Of a stretch of DNA of 64,000 nucleotides, positions 56,275-64,000 are shown piece by piece. This DNA is from Rubrivivax sp. (GTDB lineage Bacteria > Pseudomonadota > Gammaproteobacteria > Burkholderiales > Burkholderiaceae_C). How positions within the stretch are numbered: position 1 is the first letter of the stretch; each line of letters starts with the position of its first letter. The stretch covers positions 248,001 through 312,000 of the forward strand of contig JAHBZT010000005.1 in assembly GCA_019635315.1 (NCBI GenBank). The letters are read 5' to 3'. The position numbers and the translations under genes were made by a program. The notes under the pieces are model-generated. The model did no database searches. It was not told the origin of the DNA and saw only the letters and a program-made list of their open reading frames with translations.

Positions 56275-57942
56275 TCAGGCCGTGGGCCGGCGCCTGCCGC
56301 TGCGCGGCGTGCGCGGCGCCTGATCCGGCGGGCGCGTGCTCGTCGGGCCGGCGGCCTTGCCCTTGGCCTTGCCTTTGGCCTTGCCCGTGGTCTTGCCGGC
56401 GGTCTTGCCCGCCGTCTTGACCGTCGCCCGGCCCGTCGAAGGGCGGGCCGTCCGGCCGCCCGCCTTCGCGGCGACCTGGGCGCCGGTCTGGCGAGTGGCG
56501 GCCTGGCGCGCGCCAGCCGCCGCGCGGCCGGCACGCGGCAGCACCGCGGCCTCCAGCTCCTGCAGCGCATCGGCCGCATACACCGCCAGCCGCTGCAGGC
56601 TGGGCAGCGACGCGTGGCAGCCGGTGAAGCCGAAATTCATCTGCCCGGCATAGCTCTCGCAGGTGATGTTCAGCGCCTGGCCGTGGGTGACGATGGACAC
56701 CGGGTAGATCGCCACCAGCTCGGCGCCGCGGAAGAACAGTGGCTTGTCCGGGCCGGGCACGTTGGAGATCGTGACGTTGAACATCGGCCGCATGCGACCG
56801 CCGGCGCCGGACAGCAGCGTCAGGATGGTCGGCGCCATCAGCAGCATCGTGTACTGCAGCATGGCCTGGCGCGGCAGGCCCTGAACATGCGCCTTGGCAT
56901 GCTGCACCGAACGGCGCACGGCCTGCAGCCGCTCGCCGGCGTCGGCGAGGTCGGTGCCCAGCGTGGCGACGATGAAGGTGATCGCGTTGCCGGTGCCCTC
57001 GTCGTCGCGCGGGCGCACCGAGACCGGGATGCCGGCCGTCAGCGGCGCCTCGGGCAGTGCCTCGCGCTCGAGCAGGAATCGCCGCAGCGCGCCGCCGCAC
57101 AGCGCCAGCACGATGTCGTTGAGCGTGCAGTGCGCGGCCTCGGCCAGCGCGCGCAACCGCGCCAGCTCGAACTGCTGCGTCGCGAAGCGGCGCTTCTCGC
57201 GCACGCGGCCGTTGAGCGCCGAGTGCGGCGCGTCGAACGGCAGTGCCATGCCCTCGTCGCGGTCGCCGACGCGCCTGAGCATCTTCCCGAAGGCGGCCAG
57301 CAGGTGCGGCACCGAGCGCGCCTGGCCGCCCAGCGCCTGCACCGCCGCCGCGGTGGCGTTGGCCACCGTGGGCAGCGTGCCGCCGGCGCGTTCGCGCCTT
57401 GGCGCGGCGGCTGCACCACTGGCCCAGAACGGCGGCAACCCCAGGCTGCGCCCGGCATCGGGGGCCATCGCGCGTTGCAGCAGCTTCATGCCGCTGATGC
57501 CGTCGATCAGCGCATGGTGGATCTTCACGAACAGCGCAAAGCGGCCGTCGTCCAGCCCCTCGATCAGCGTGCACTCCCAGGGCGGCCGGCTCAGATCCAG
57601 TGGCGTGCTCTGCAGCCGGCCGACGAGCTCGCCGAGCTCGCGCTCGCCGCCTGGAAAGGGCAGCGCAGCATGGCGCACGTGGTATTCGAGGTCGATCGCG
57701 TCGTCGGCCTCCTCCACCCAGGCCGGCACCGGGTTCTTCGTGAAGTTGAACTTGAGCCGCCGGTTCCACGGCGCCACGAAGTGGCGGTGGGCGCGGAAGT
57801 CCGCCATCAGCCGGCCGACGAAGTCGCGCGGCGCGTCCGCCGGCAGCCGGAACTGCAGCAGCCCGCCGACATGGTTGGGCGTGGCGCGCGACTCGGTGAA
57901 CAGCCAGGCGGTGTCCAGCGGGTTGAGGCGGACCTCGTTCAT
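56275..57942 (-). CDS. WS/DGAT wax ester synthase/diacylglycerol acyltransferase with Lys-rich tail
   Basis: A 555-residue acyltransferase. The start LNPLDTAWLFTESRATPNHVGGLL and the catalytic HHALIDG (His142-His143 ... Asp147-Gly148) are diagnostic; later NVTISNVPGPDKPLFF and GQMNFGFTGCHASLP complete the family pattern. It joins acyl-CoA to a long-chain alcohol or diacylglycerol. Beyond about residue 470 there is a tail rich in Lys, Ala, Thr and Gly (KTAGKTAGKTTGKAKGKAKG), not part of the family. It is the last gene of an operon with an alcohol dehydrogenase and an acyl reductase-like protein. Confidence 0.9.
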   Translation of the reverse strand: MNEVRLNPLDTAWLFTESRATPNHVGGLLQFRLPADAPRDFVGRLMADFRAHRHFVAPWNRRLKFNFTKNPVPAWVEEADDAIDLEYHVRHAALPFPGGERELGELVGRLQSTPLDLSRPPWECTLIEGLDDGRFALFVKIHHALIDGISGMKLLQRAMAPDAGRSLGLPPFWASGAAAAPRRERAGGTLPTVANATAAAVQALGGQARSVPHLLAAFGKMLRRVGDRDEGMALPFDAPHSALNGRVREKRRFATQQFELARLRALAEAAHCTLNDIVLALCGGALRRFLLEREALPEAPLTAGIPVSVRPRDDEGTGNAITFIVATLGTDLADAGERLQAVRRSVQHAKAHVQGLPRQAMLQYTMLLMAPTILTLLSGAGGRMRPMFNVTISNVPGPDKPLFFRGAELVAIYPVSIVTHGQALNITCESYAGQMNFGFTGCHASLPSLQRLAVYAADALQELEAAVLPRAGRAAAGARQAATRQTGAQVAAKAGGRTARPSTGRATVKTAGKTAGKTTGKAKGKAKGKAAGPTSTRPPDQAPRTPRSGRRRPTA

Positions 57943-57958
57943 CGCCGCCCCGCCCCGC

Positions 57959-60268
57959 TCAGGCCACGGCCGCGGGGGCGCGCGGCTTGCGGGCGGGGCT
58001 CTTGCGCGCAGCGGTCTTGACGGCGGACTTGCCGGCGGACTTCGCCGGCGCCTTCGCCGCGCTCTTTGCAGGCGACGGAGCGGCGGCCTTCGGGGCGACC
58101 TTCGCTGCTCGGCCATTGGCCGGCTTGGCCCCCGCCTTCGCCGCCGTCCGCACCGGCTTGGCCGGCGCGCCGGCGGCCTTCTTCGCCGCCTGGCGTGGCG
58201 CCTTGGCCGGGGCCGCCGCCTTGGCCGCGCCCGGCGGCCGCCAGCTGCGGCGCGCCTTCTTCGCCAGCGCGACGACACGCGCGATGTCCTCGTCGCTGTA
58301 CACGCCCTTGGCGCCGGAGATCGCCGCCAGCTTCATGCCGTGCTTGAGGCCCAGCCGGTAGATCTCCTTGACCTTGGGCCACTCGGTGTCGCGGCCGATC
58401 GTGAAGACCTCGAAGCGGCCCTCCAGCGCCAGCACGATGGTCTCGGCCAGGCAGGCATAGATGACGTTGGGCGGCAGACCGATGCTCTTCAGGCCCTTGA
58501 CCTGCGTCGGCAGCTCGATCTCGCCGGACTCGATGACCAGCACGTCCGGGCGCTTGGCCACCTCCTCGGGCGGCAGGTCCAGCGGGCGCGCGACGTCGGT
58601 GATGACGCAGCCGGGCTTGACCTTCATGATGTCCAGGATCTTCTTGCCCGCGCCCGAGGTGCTGGTGACGATCATGTCCATCTCGGCCAGCAGCTCGTCG
58701 TAGTTGTCCGAGCACACCACGTCGGCCTGCGGCGTGTCCTTCAGGATCGAGCGCTTGAGCTGCTCGAGCTTGGCCATGTCGCGGCCGGCGATCACCACCT
58801 GGTCGAAGGCCATCGCGAGCAGCCGCGCACTGACCGAGCCGATCGAGCCGGTGGCGCCGATGACCATGGTTTTGGCCATCACCTTCTTGGTTTCGGGGTG
58901 CAGCTTCACGAGCCCCATGCGCTTCATCGCGTCGGCCGCCGCCCACAGCGCGCCCGAGGCCGAATAGCTGTTGCCGGTGGTGACCGGGATGCGCGCGCGC
59001 CGCGCCACCGTGACGCCGGCGTCGCCGACGACCTTGGTGAAGGCGCCCAGGCCCATGATCTGGGCGCCCAGCTTCTCGGCCATGTCGGCCGCGGCGAGCA
59101 GCCGGCGGTAGGTGAACTCGGGGCTGCGCGCCAGCATCTCCTTGGGCGTGCCGCCGACCGTGATCAGCCAGCCCTCGGCCTCGGCCCCGGTGGGCGAGAC
59201 GATGTTCTCCATCTTGCAGTAGACCATCGGCGGCATGTGCGCCGCGATCGTCTCCACCTGGTCCATCACGAACTTGGGCGTGGCCTTGGGGATCGGGATG
59301 CCCTTCTTGATGAACTCCTGGCTCAGCGGGTGGATCACGAAGGCGAAGCGCCGGATGTTGCGGAAGTGGCCCGTGGGGTGCAGCAGCCGCGGCTGGATGT
59401 CGAGCTCGTCGACGATCTCGCCGAAGTCGTCGTCGGACACCGCCTCGGTGGGCTTGCCCAGCGCGGCCAGGATCATGGCCTCGATGACGTTGGTGCCGAC
59501 CACGCGCTCGAACAGCTGCGGCGACACGTCGACCACCAGGTTGACATGGCAGCGCTTGAAGAAGGCCAGCCGCTCGTCGTCCACCGCCGAGGTGATGACC
59601 GTCTTGCCGGCCAGGTTCTTCGGGTTGCCGACCTCCTTGAGTTCGTGGAAGGTGCCGACGATGACATGCGAGCGCGCCACCTCGGCGCCGATGCGCGAAC
59701 GCTTGAAGCCGGCCAGCGCCGCCTCCAGCATCTCGCCCGGCCGGCCCGACAGCGCGAGGTCGCTGCCCCTGGCGTAGAGCTCGAGCTGGGTCAGCGAGGT
59801 CAGCATGGCCGGTGCGCCGGTCTGCGCCAGCGCGTCGGCGAATTTCAGGTTGGGCGTGTAGTCGGCCATGGCGGTGGCCATGTCGTAGTTGCGCATGCCC
59901 GACAGGAACAGCACCAGGTTGTTCTTGAAATACTGGCCCAACCGGTTGTGCACGTGGCGCACCGCACGCACCTGCAGCAGCCGGCGCAGCCGGGCGCCGG
60001 TGGTCGCCGGCACGCGCGTGACGACCTTCAGCAGGCGCTGCGTCTCCTTGTTGATGCGCGTGTCCTGGCCGACGTGGTAGTGGTCGCCGACCTCGCCGAG
60101 GCCGATCGCGTCGGCCTCGGCCTGCTGGCGCCGCATCAGCTCCCAGGCGCGGCCGATGTCGTCGTCGGCACCCAGGCGGCGCACCTGGAAGCGGTGGCCG
60201 AGGAAATCGGTCTCGAAGCTGAAGTCCTGCTTCGACGAGCCGAGCGAAACGGTGGTGACCTTCTTCAA
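57959..60268 (-). CDS. Long acyl-ACP/acyl-CoA reductase-like protein (AAR module) with Lys-rich tail
   Basis: A 769-residue protein. From about 290 to 680 it aligns by eye with cyanobacterial acyl-ACP reductase: GLGAFTKVVGD, TTGNSYSASG, the nucleotide motif GATGSIG (471-477), and YACLAETIVLALEG with Cys606 matching the catalytic Cys of that family, then TIGRDTEWPKVKEIYRLGLKHGMKLA. It would reduce an acyl thioester to aldehyde. The first ~280 residues are an extra domain I do not recognise (VGTFHELKEVGNPKNLAGKT). Residues after ~690 are an Ala/Lys/Pro-rich histone H1-like tail. It lies between the alcohol dehydrogenase and WS/DGAT genes, spaced 24 and 16 bases. Confidence 0.75.
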   Translation of the reverse strand: MKKVTTVSLGSSKQDFSFETDFLGHRFQVRRLGADDDIGRAWELMRRQQAEADAIGLGEVGDHYHVGQDTRINKETQRLLKVVTRVPATTGARLRRLLQVRAVRHVHNRLGQYFKNNLVLFLSGMRNYDMATAMADYTPNLKFADALAQTGAPAMLTSLTQLELYARGSDLALSGRPGEMLEAALAGFKRSRIGAEVARSHVIVGTFHELKEVGNPKNLAGKTVITSAVDDERLAFFKRCHVNLVVDVSPQLFERVVGTNVIEAMILAALGKPTEAVSDDDFGEIVDELDIQPRLLHPTGHFRNIRRFAFVIHPLSQEFIKKGIPIPKATPKFVMDQVETIAAHMPPMVYCKMENIVSPTGAEAEGWLITVGGTPKEMLARSPEFTYRRLLAAADMAEKLGAQIMGLGAFTKVVGDAGVTVARRARIPVTTGNSYSASGALWAAADAMKRMGLVKLHPETKKVMAKTMVIGATGSIGSVSARLLAMAFDQVVIAGRDMAKLEQLKRSILKDTPQADVVCSDNYDELLAEMDMIVTSTSGAGKKILDIMKVKPGCVITDVARPLDLPPEEVAKRPDVLVIESGEIELPTQVKGLKSIGLPPNVIYACLAETIVLALEGRFEVFTIGRDTEWPKVKEIYRLGLKHGMKLAAISGAKGVYSDEDIARVVALAKKARRSWRPPGAAKAAAPAKAPRQAAKKAAGAPAKPVRTAAKAGAKPANGRAAKVAPKAAAPSPAKSAAKAPAKSAGKSAVKTAARKSPARKPRAPAAVA

Positions 60269-60292
60269 CGTCTTGTCTCCGGGTGTCGTGGT

Positions 60293-61813
60293 TCAGCCTG
60301 CGGTGCCAGGGGATGTCTTCGCCGCGGCCTTGCGTGCGGCCGGCTTGCCCGCGGGCGACTTGCTTGCAGCCGGCTTCGCTGCGGCGGGCTTCTTTGCAGC
60401 CGGCTTCTTTGCAGCCGGCTTCGTTGCACCAGGCTTCGTTGCAGCCGGCTTCGCAGCTGGCGCCTGCTTCGCGGCCGCGCTCTTCGCCGCGGCCGTCTTC
60501 GCCGGGGCCGTCTTCGCCGGGGTGTTCTTCGCCGACCCCTTCCTGGCCGCGGCCTTCTTGGCCGGCGGGTCGCCCGCGGCCTGCGGCGGCAGCAGGCGGC
60601 GGATCAGCGCCTCGCACTCGGCGCGCGTCATGTAGCGCGGCACCGGGTAGCCGGTGTGCGCCTCGTGCAGCGCGGCGGCGGCCAGCGCCGGGATGTCGGC
60701 CTCGCGCAGCGCGGCCAGCGTGGTCGGGATGCCGAGGTCGCGGTTGAGCGCATCGATGGCATCGAGGAAGCGCTCGGCCAGCACCTCCTCGTTCATGCCC
60801 TCCTCGCCCAGCCGCGCGCGCACCGCCAGCTGGGCCAGCCGCTCGGTCACCGCAGGCGCCGAGAAGCGCAGCACCTGCGGCAGCACGATGGCGTTGGCCA
60901 GCCCGTGCGGCGTGTGGTAGCGGCCACCGAACTGGTGCGCGATGGCATGCACGTAGCCAACGTTGGCGCGCGTGAAGGCCATGCCGGCATAGGTGGAGGC
61001 GAGCGCCATCTTCTCGCGTGCCTGCAGGTCGGCGCCGTCGCGGTAGGCGGTGCGCAGGTTCTCGAAGATCAGCCCGACGGCGGTGAGCGCCAGGCTGTCG
61101 GTGGCCGGCGTGGCCCACTGGCCGAGGAAGGCCTCGACCGCGTGCGTCAGCGCGTCCATGCCGGTGGCCGCGGTGATGGCCGGCGGCAGGCCCGTCATCA
61201 GGCTGGGGTCCAGCGCCGCGACCTTGGGCACCAGCCGGGTGTCGACGATGACCAGCTTGCTCTGGCGCTCGGGGTCGGCGATCACCGCCGCCACCGTGAC
61301 CTCGGAGCCGGTGCCGGCCGTGGTGGGCACGGCATAGACCGGCGGCGGCGACTGCAGGCCCTTGAAATAGCCGGCCAGCCGGCGCAGCGACTTGCCCGGG
61401 TTGGCGCTCGCGATGGCGATCGCCTTGGCCGCGTCCATGGAAGAGCCGCCGCCCACCGCGACCAGCGCGTCGCACTCGTGCTCGCGGAAGGCCGCGATGC
61501 CGCGCTCGATCAGCGGGATCGGCGCGTCGGGCGTGATCTCGTCGAACACCGCATAGGGCGTGCCGCCGGCCTGCAGCGCCGCGGTCAGCGGCTGCAGCAG
61601 GCCCAGCTTCACGATCATCGGGTCGGTGACGATCAGCACCTTGTCGTGGCCGAAGCCGGCCACCGCCTGCCCCAGCCGTGCGCTGGCGCCGGGGCCGACC
61701 AGCAGCGTGGGCTGCGGGATCGGCAGGAAGCGGGTGACCATGCCGGCGCCCTTCATCAGCGCGCCCAGGCCGGCCGCGCGGGCGCTCTCGGGGATCAGAT
61801 CCAGGTTCATCAT
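60293..61813 (-). CDS. Iron-containing alcohol dehydrogenase with Lys/Ala-rich tail
   Basis: A 506-residue type III alcohol dehydrogenase. The core (1-~400) has VGGGSSMDAAKAIAIA for NAD binding, PTTAGTGSEVT, the metal-site Asp/His set around GMDALTHAVEAF, and HAIAHQFGGRYHTPHG. It could reduce the aldehyde from the neighbouring reductase to a fatty alcohol. After ~405 a ~100-residue tail of KPAAKK/KTAAAK repeats is added. Start at the first of two ATG codons (61813), which overlaps the regulator's stop as ATGA. This overlap and the short gap downstream argue for one transcript. Confidence 0.9.
   Translation of the reverse strand: MMNLDLIPESARAAGLGALMKGAGMVTRFLPIPQPTLLVGPGASARLGQAVAGFGHDKVLIVTDPMIVKLGLLQPLTAALQAGGTPYAVFDEITPDAPIPLIERGIAAFREHECDALVAVGGGSSMDAAKAIAIASANPGKSLRRLAGYFKGLQSPPPVYAVPTTAGTGSEVTVAAVIADPERQSKLVIVDTRLVPKVAALDPSLMTGLPPAITAATGMDALTHAVEAFLGQWATPATDSLALTAVGLIFENLRTAYRDGADLQAREKMALASTYAGMAFTRANVGYVHAIAHQFGGRYHTPHGLANAIVLPQVLRFSAPAVTERLAQLAVRARLGEEGMNEEVLAERFLDAIDALNRDLGIPTTLAALREADIPALAAAALHEAHTGYPVPRYMTRAECEALIRRLLPPQAAGDPPAKKAAARKGSAKNTPAKTAPAKTAAAKSAAAKQAPAAKPAATKPGATKPAAKKPAAKKPAAAKPAASKSPAGKPAARKAAAKTSPGTAG
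60363..60455 (-). repeat. 15-bp minisatellite coding the dehydrogenase tail
   Basis: About six imperfect copies of a 15-bp unit (plus strand TTCTTTGCAGCCGGC and variants such as TTCGTTGCACCAGGC) encode (K/T)(P)AA(K)-type repeats in frame. The regular unit suggests growth by slippage or unequal exchange, so tail length may vary between strains. Confidence 0.8.
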
Positions 61814-62496
61814 CCTTGGGCCTCCGGGGCCGCATTGTCGCCGCCGCGCGCGCCGCGGCCGGCGCCGGCCGCGCGCGGCGGCGCGGCATGCAGCGCCACC
61901 GCCATCTCGAAGGCCTGGCGGGTGAAGGCCAGCACCTGCGCGAACTGCGCGTCGTCCAGCCTGCGCGCGGCGTCGTTGCCGCGGTAGACGTTGGCCAGCT
62001 CGCGCTCGCGCGTGCCCTGCACGACGAGCTTGCCCACGCCCAGGTCCTCCAGCGCCTTCCACAGCTGCGGGTTGTACTGGCGCGTCAGCGCCATCGCGAT
62101 CGGCAGCGGGTCGCGCCGGCCCAGCACGCCGGCCAGCCGCAGCACGACGTCGAAGGGCAGCGACACCAGGCCGCCCTCGGCCTGCTCGATGAGCCGGCTG
62201 TCGCCGAGGCCGACGGCGTCGCTGACCTCGGCCAGCGTCAGCCCGGCGGCCTCGCGCCAGTGGCGCAGCTGGCGCCCGGCGCGTGCCACCGCGGTACGCG
62301 TGGCCGGGCTCTTCAGCCGCGACTGCGCCAGCGACAGGCCCAGGTCGGTGGCGCCGCCGGCCACGCCGAGCAGCGTATCGGCCCAGCCGCGCACCTGGCG
62401 CGCCAGCGAGACCAGTGGCGGGTCGGCCGCCGCCGGCGCGGCGACCGCCTTGCGGCGGGGGCGGCTCGTCACGGAAGGGCGCGAGGACTGGACCAT
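61810..62496 (-). CDS. XRE-like helix-turn-helix regulator of the lipid operon
   Basis: A 228-residue protein. Residues ~75-140 hold a Cro/C1-type helix-turn-helix: AGRQLRHWREAAGLTLAEVSDAVGLGDSRLIEQAEGG. The flanking parts are helical, without a known ligand domain (LAFTRQAFEMAVALH near the end). ATG 62496 is preferred to one 30 bases upstream because the start of similarity is unclear and the former has the better context. Its stop overlaps the dehydrogenase ATG, so it heads the operon and probably controls it. It could sense an acyl molecule; no evidence beyond position. Confidence 0.7.
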   Translation of the reverse strand: MVQSSRPSVTSRPRRKAVAAPAAADPPLVSLARQVRGWADTLLGVAGGATDLGLSLAQSRLKSPATRTAVARAGRQLRHWREAAGLTLAEVSDAVGLGDSRLIEQAEGGLVSLPFDVVLRLAGVLGRRDPLPIAMALTRQYNPQLWKALEDLGVGKLVVQGTRERELANVYRGNDAARRLDDAQFAQVLAFTRQAFEMAVALHAAPPRAAGAGRGARGGDNAAPEAQG

Positions 62497-62655
62497 GGGC
62501 GGGCTCCGGCTGGGCGCGGCCGACAACCGCCGCGCACCGGCCCGAGTGTGTCAGCCGGCGGCGCGCGCGGACCTGGGGTCTGTGCCGAGCCGGGCGCCGG
62601 CGGCCGGCCGCCCGGATCGCGCGCCGGCCGGGTGCGGCGCGGCACCGGCGCGGGG

Positions 62656-63999
62656 TCAGCGCGGCGCCGGCCCCGGCGCAGCGAGATGCGCGAACAGCAC
62701 GACCACCGAGCGCGCGCCGACGCGGTGCGTGGCGCCGGCGACGACCTCGCCGCCGGGAGGCATCACCAGGTCGTCGGGCGCCGCGCGTGCGCTGTCGATG
62801 ACGCGGCGCCAGGCTGCGCCGGCCGCCGCGGCGTCCTCGGGCAGCGCCGGCAGCTCGAAGTCCAGCGGCTCCCAGAAGGCGTTGATCGCGAAATGCATCA
62901 GCACGTCGCCGGACAGGCTGCTCGCGGTGACCGCCAGGCTGTGCGAGCGGTGCTCGCGGTCGGGCCGGCCCAGGCGCACGCCGTGCAGCTGCACGCGGGC
63001 ATGCTGCATCACCTCGGCCAGCGTCAGGTGGTGGGCGTCGCGCACCGACTCGCGCAGCGCGCGGATCGCGATCAGCCCGCGCACGAAGCGGCGCAGCCCG
63101 GCGTGGCACTCGACCGCCGACCAGTCGAACCAGCTCGTCTCGTTGTCCTGGCAATAGGCGTTGTTGTTGCCGTGCTGGGTGCGCCGCACCTCGTCGCCCA
63201 TCAGCAGCATCGGCGTGCCCAGCGACAGCAGGTTGATGGCCAGCAGGTTCTTGATCTGGCGCAGGCGCAGCGCCTCGACCGCGGGGTCGTCGCTCGGTCC
63301 CTCGACGCCGCAGTTCCAGCTCAGGTTGTGGTCGCTGCCGTCGCGGTTGCCCTCGCGGTTGGCCTCGTTGTGCTTGCGCTCGTAGGACACGAGGTCCTCG
63401 AGCGTGAAGCCGTCGTGGCAGGTCACGAAGTTGATGCTCTGCGCCGGCTCGCGCGGCGTCGCGCCGTAGAGGTCGGGGCTGCCCATGACGCGGTTGGCCA
63501 GGCGCTCGACCATGCCCTCGTCGCCGCGCACGAAGGCGCGCACGTCGTCGCGGAACTGGCCGTTCCACTCCTTCCAGCTCTCGCCGCCGAAGCGGCCGAC
63601 CTGGTACAGCCCGGCGGCGTCCCAGGCCTCGGCGATCAGCTTGGTGCCGGCGAGCACGGGGTCGGATTCGATGTCCCACAGCACCGGTGCATTGGCCAGC
63701 GGCCGGCCATCGTGGTCGCGCGCGAGGATGGACGCGAGGTCGAAGCGGAAGCCGTCGACATGCATCACGCGCACCCAGTGGCGCAGGCTGTCCAGGATCA
63801 TGCGCCGCACCACGGCCTGGTTGGCGTTGAGCGTGTTGCCGGTGCCGCTGTAGTTGAGCGGCCGGCCGGCGGCGTCGCGCATGTAGTAGGTGCCGTCGGC
63901 CAGGCCGCGCCAGCTCAGCGTCGGTCCGTCGGCATCGCCCTCGGTGGTGTGGTTGTAGACCACGTCCAGCAGCACCTCGATGCCGGCACGGTGCAGCGC
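62656..63999 (-). CDS. glgX: Glycogen debranching enzyme, C-terminal part (5' end outside window)
   Basis: The visible 447 residues cover the C-terminal two thirds of a GH13_11 isoamylase/GlgX protein; the gene continues past the right edge. Seen: LLDVVYNHTTEGD (region I), DGFRFDLAS with the nucleophile Asp (region II), LIAEAWD with the acid Glu (region III), and the GlgX-type NFVTCHDGFTLEDLVSYERKHN (region IV), then RTQHGNNNAYCQDNETSW. It removes alpha-1,6 branches from limit dextrins of glycogen. It is followed, same strand, by the lipid operon after 159 bases. Confidence 0.93.
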   Translation of the reverse strand, partial: ALHRAGIEVLLDVVYNHTTEGDADGPTLSWRGLADGTYYMRDAAGRPLNYSGTGNTLNANQAVVRRMILDSLRHWVRVMHVDGFRFDLASILARDHDGRPLANAPVLWDIESDPVLAGTKLIAEAWDAAGLYQVGRFGGESWKEWNGQFRDDVRAFVRGDEGMVERLANRVMGSPDLYGATPREPAQSINFVTCHDGFTLEDLVSYERKHNEANREGNRDGSDHNLSWNCGVEGPSDDPAVEALRLRQIKNLLAINLLSLGTPMLLMGDEVRRTQHGNNNAYCQDNETSWFDWSAVECHAGLRRFVRGLIAIRALRESVRDAHHLTLAEVMQHARVQLHGVRLGRPDREHRSHSLAVTASSLSGDVLMHFAINAFWEPLDFELPALPEDAAAAGAAWRRVIDSARAAPDDLVMPPGGEVVAGATHRVGARSVVVLFAHLAAPGPAPR

Positions 64000-64000
64000 C

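Noticed and set aside
56894-61987. A 1697-codon open frame on the plus strand opposite the lipid operon
   Set aside because: Its translation is low-complexity Arg/Ala/Gly/Gln-rich and it is antisense to three genes with clear family motifs. Long antisense frames are expected at this GC content because stop codons are rare.

Overview
The window is very GC-rich DNA (roughly 70-75% G+C by eye) with the gene content of a betaproteobacterium of the order Burkholderiales, probably near Rubrivivax, Leptothrix or Ideonella. Pointers are PEP-CTERM sorted exoproteins, a TssQ-type lipoprotein, a RibBA with a degenerate second domain, ybgC-tolQRA, minor pilins, and a palindromic intergenic repeat of a type I associate with this group. 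No rRNA, tRNA, CRISPR array, prophage or transposase was seen.

Bases 1-18958 hold most of an aryl polyene (xanthomonadin/flexirubin-like) pigment cluster that runs off the left edge. The plus strand carries an MMPL exporter (partial), a polysaccharide deacetylase, a methyltransferase, ketosynthase 1 with chain-length factor 1, a hot-dog dehydratase and a ketoreductase, nearly all with 1-4 base overlaps. A 600-base palindromic repeat (about 6080-6745) follows, then a divergent unknown lipoprotein, a BamE-like lipoprotein, a lipoprotein hydrolase, ketosynthase 2 with chain-length factor 2, a halogenase-like flavoprotein and a PEP-CTERM metalloprotease. On the minus strand an overlapping four-gene unit encodes a second halogenase-like flavoprotein, a MipA/OmpV porin-like protein, a PlsC acyltransferase and a GT2 glycosyltransferase. 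A PAP2 phosphatase ends the region.

Bases 19069-37681 are mainly housekeeping and scattered genes: glnS, DUF3016, FKBP, a DUF808 membrane protein, a class V aminotransferase, a PEP-CTERM GDSL esterase, a YgiQ radical-SAM protein, an ABC exporter, a GMC oxidoreductase, ubiD, a lytic transglycosylase, glyA behind a clear ZTP (pfl) riboswitch, and nrdR. Between the GMC gene and ubiD lies a candidate small RNA on the minus strand with its own terminator.

Bases 37925-43009 are a minor-pilin operon (two FimT/GspH-like genes, PilE, PilW, PilX, PilV). Bases 43058-47619 are ribD-ribBA-ribH-nusB plus an aminotransferase. Bases 47801-50152 hold a Ser/Thr kinase with a PEGA domain next to a TssQ-like lipoprotein, and 50198-52709 are ybgC-tolQ-tolR-tolA. 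A hybrid histidine kinase and a PmtA-like methyltransferase follow.

Bases 56275-62496 (minus strand) form a compact operon: XRE-type regulator, iron-dependent alcohol dehydrogenase, a long protein with a cyanobacterial-type acyl-ACP reductase module, and a WS/DGAT acyltransferase. Together these could turn acyl thioesters into aldehyde, alcohol and wax ester. All three enzymes end in Lys/Ala-rich, histone H1-like tails, which is the most unusual signal in the window. The right edge cuts a glgX-type debranching enzyme.
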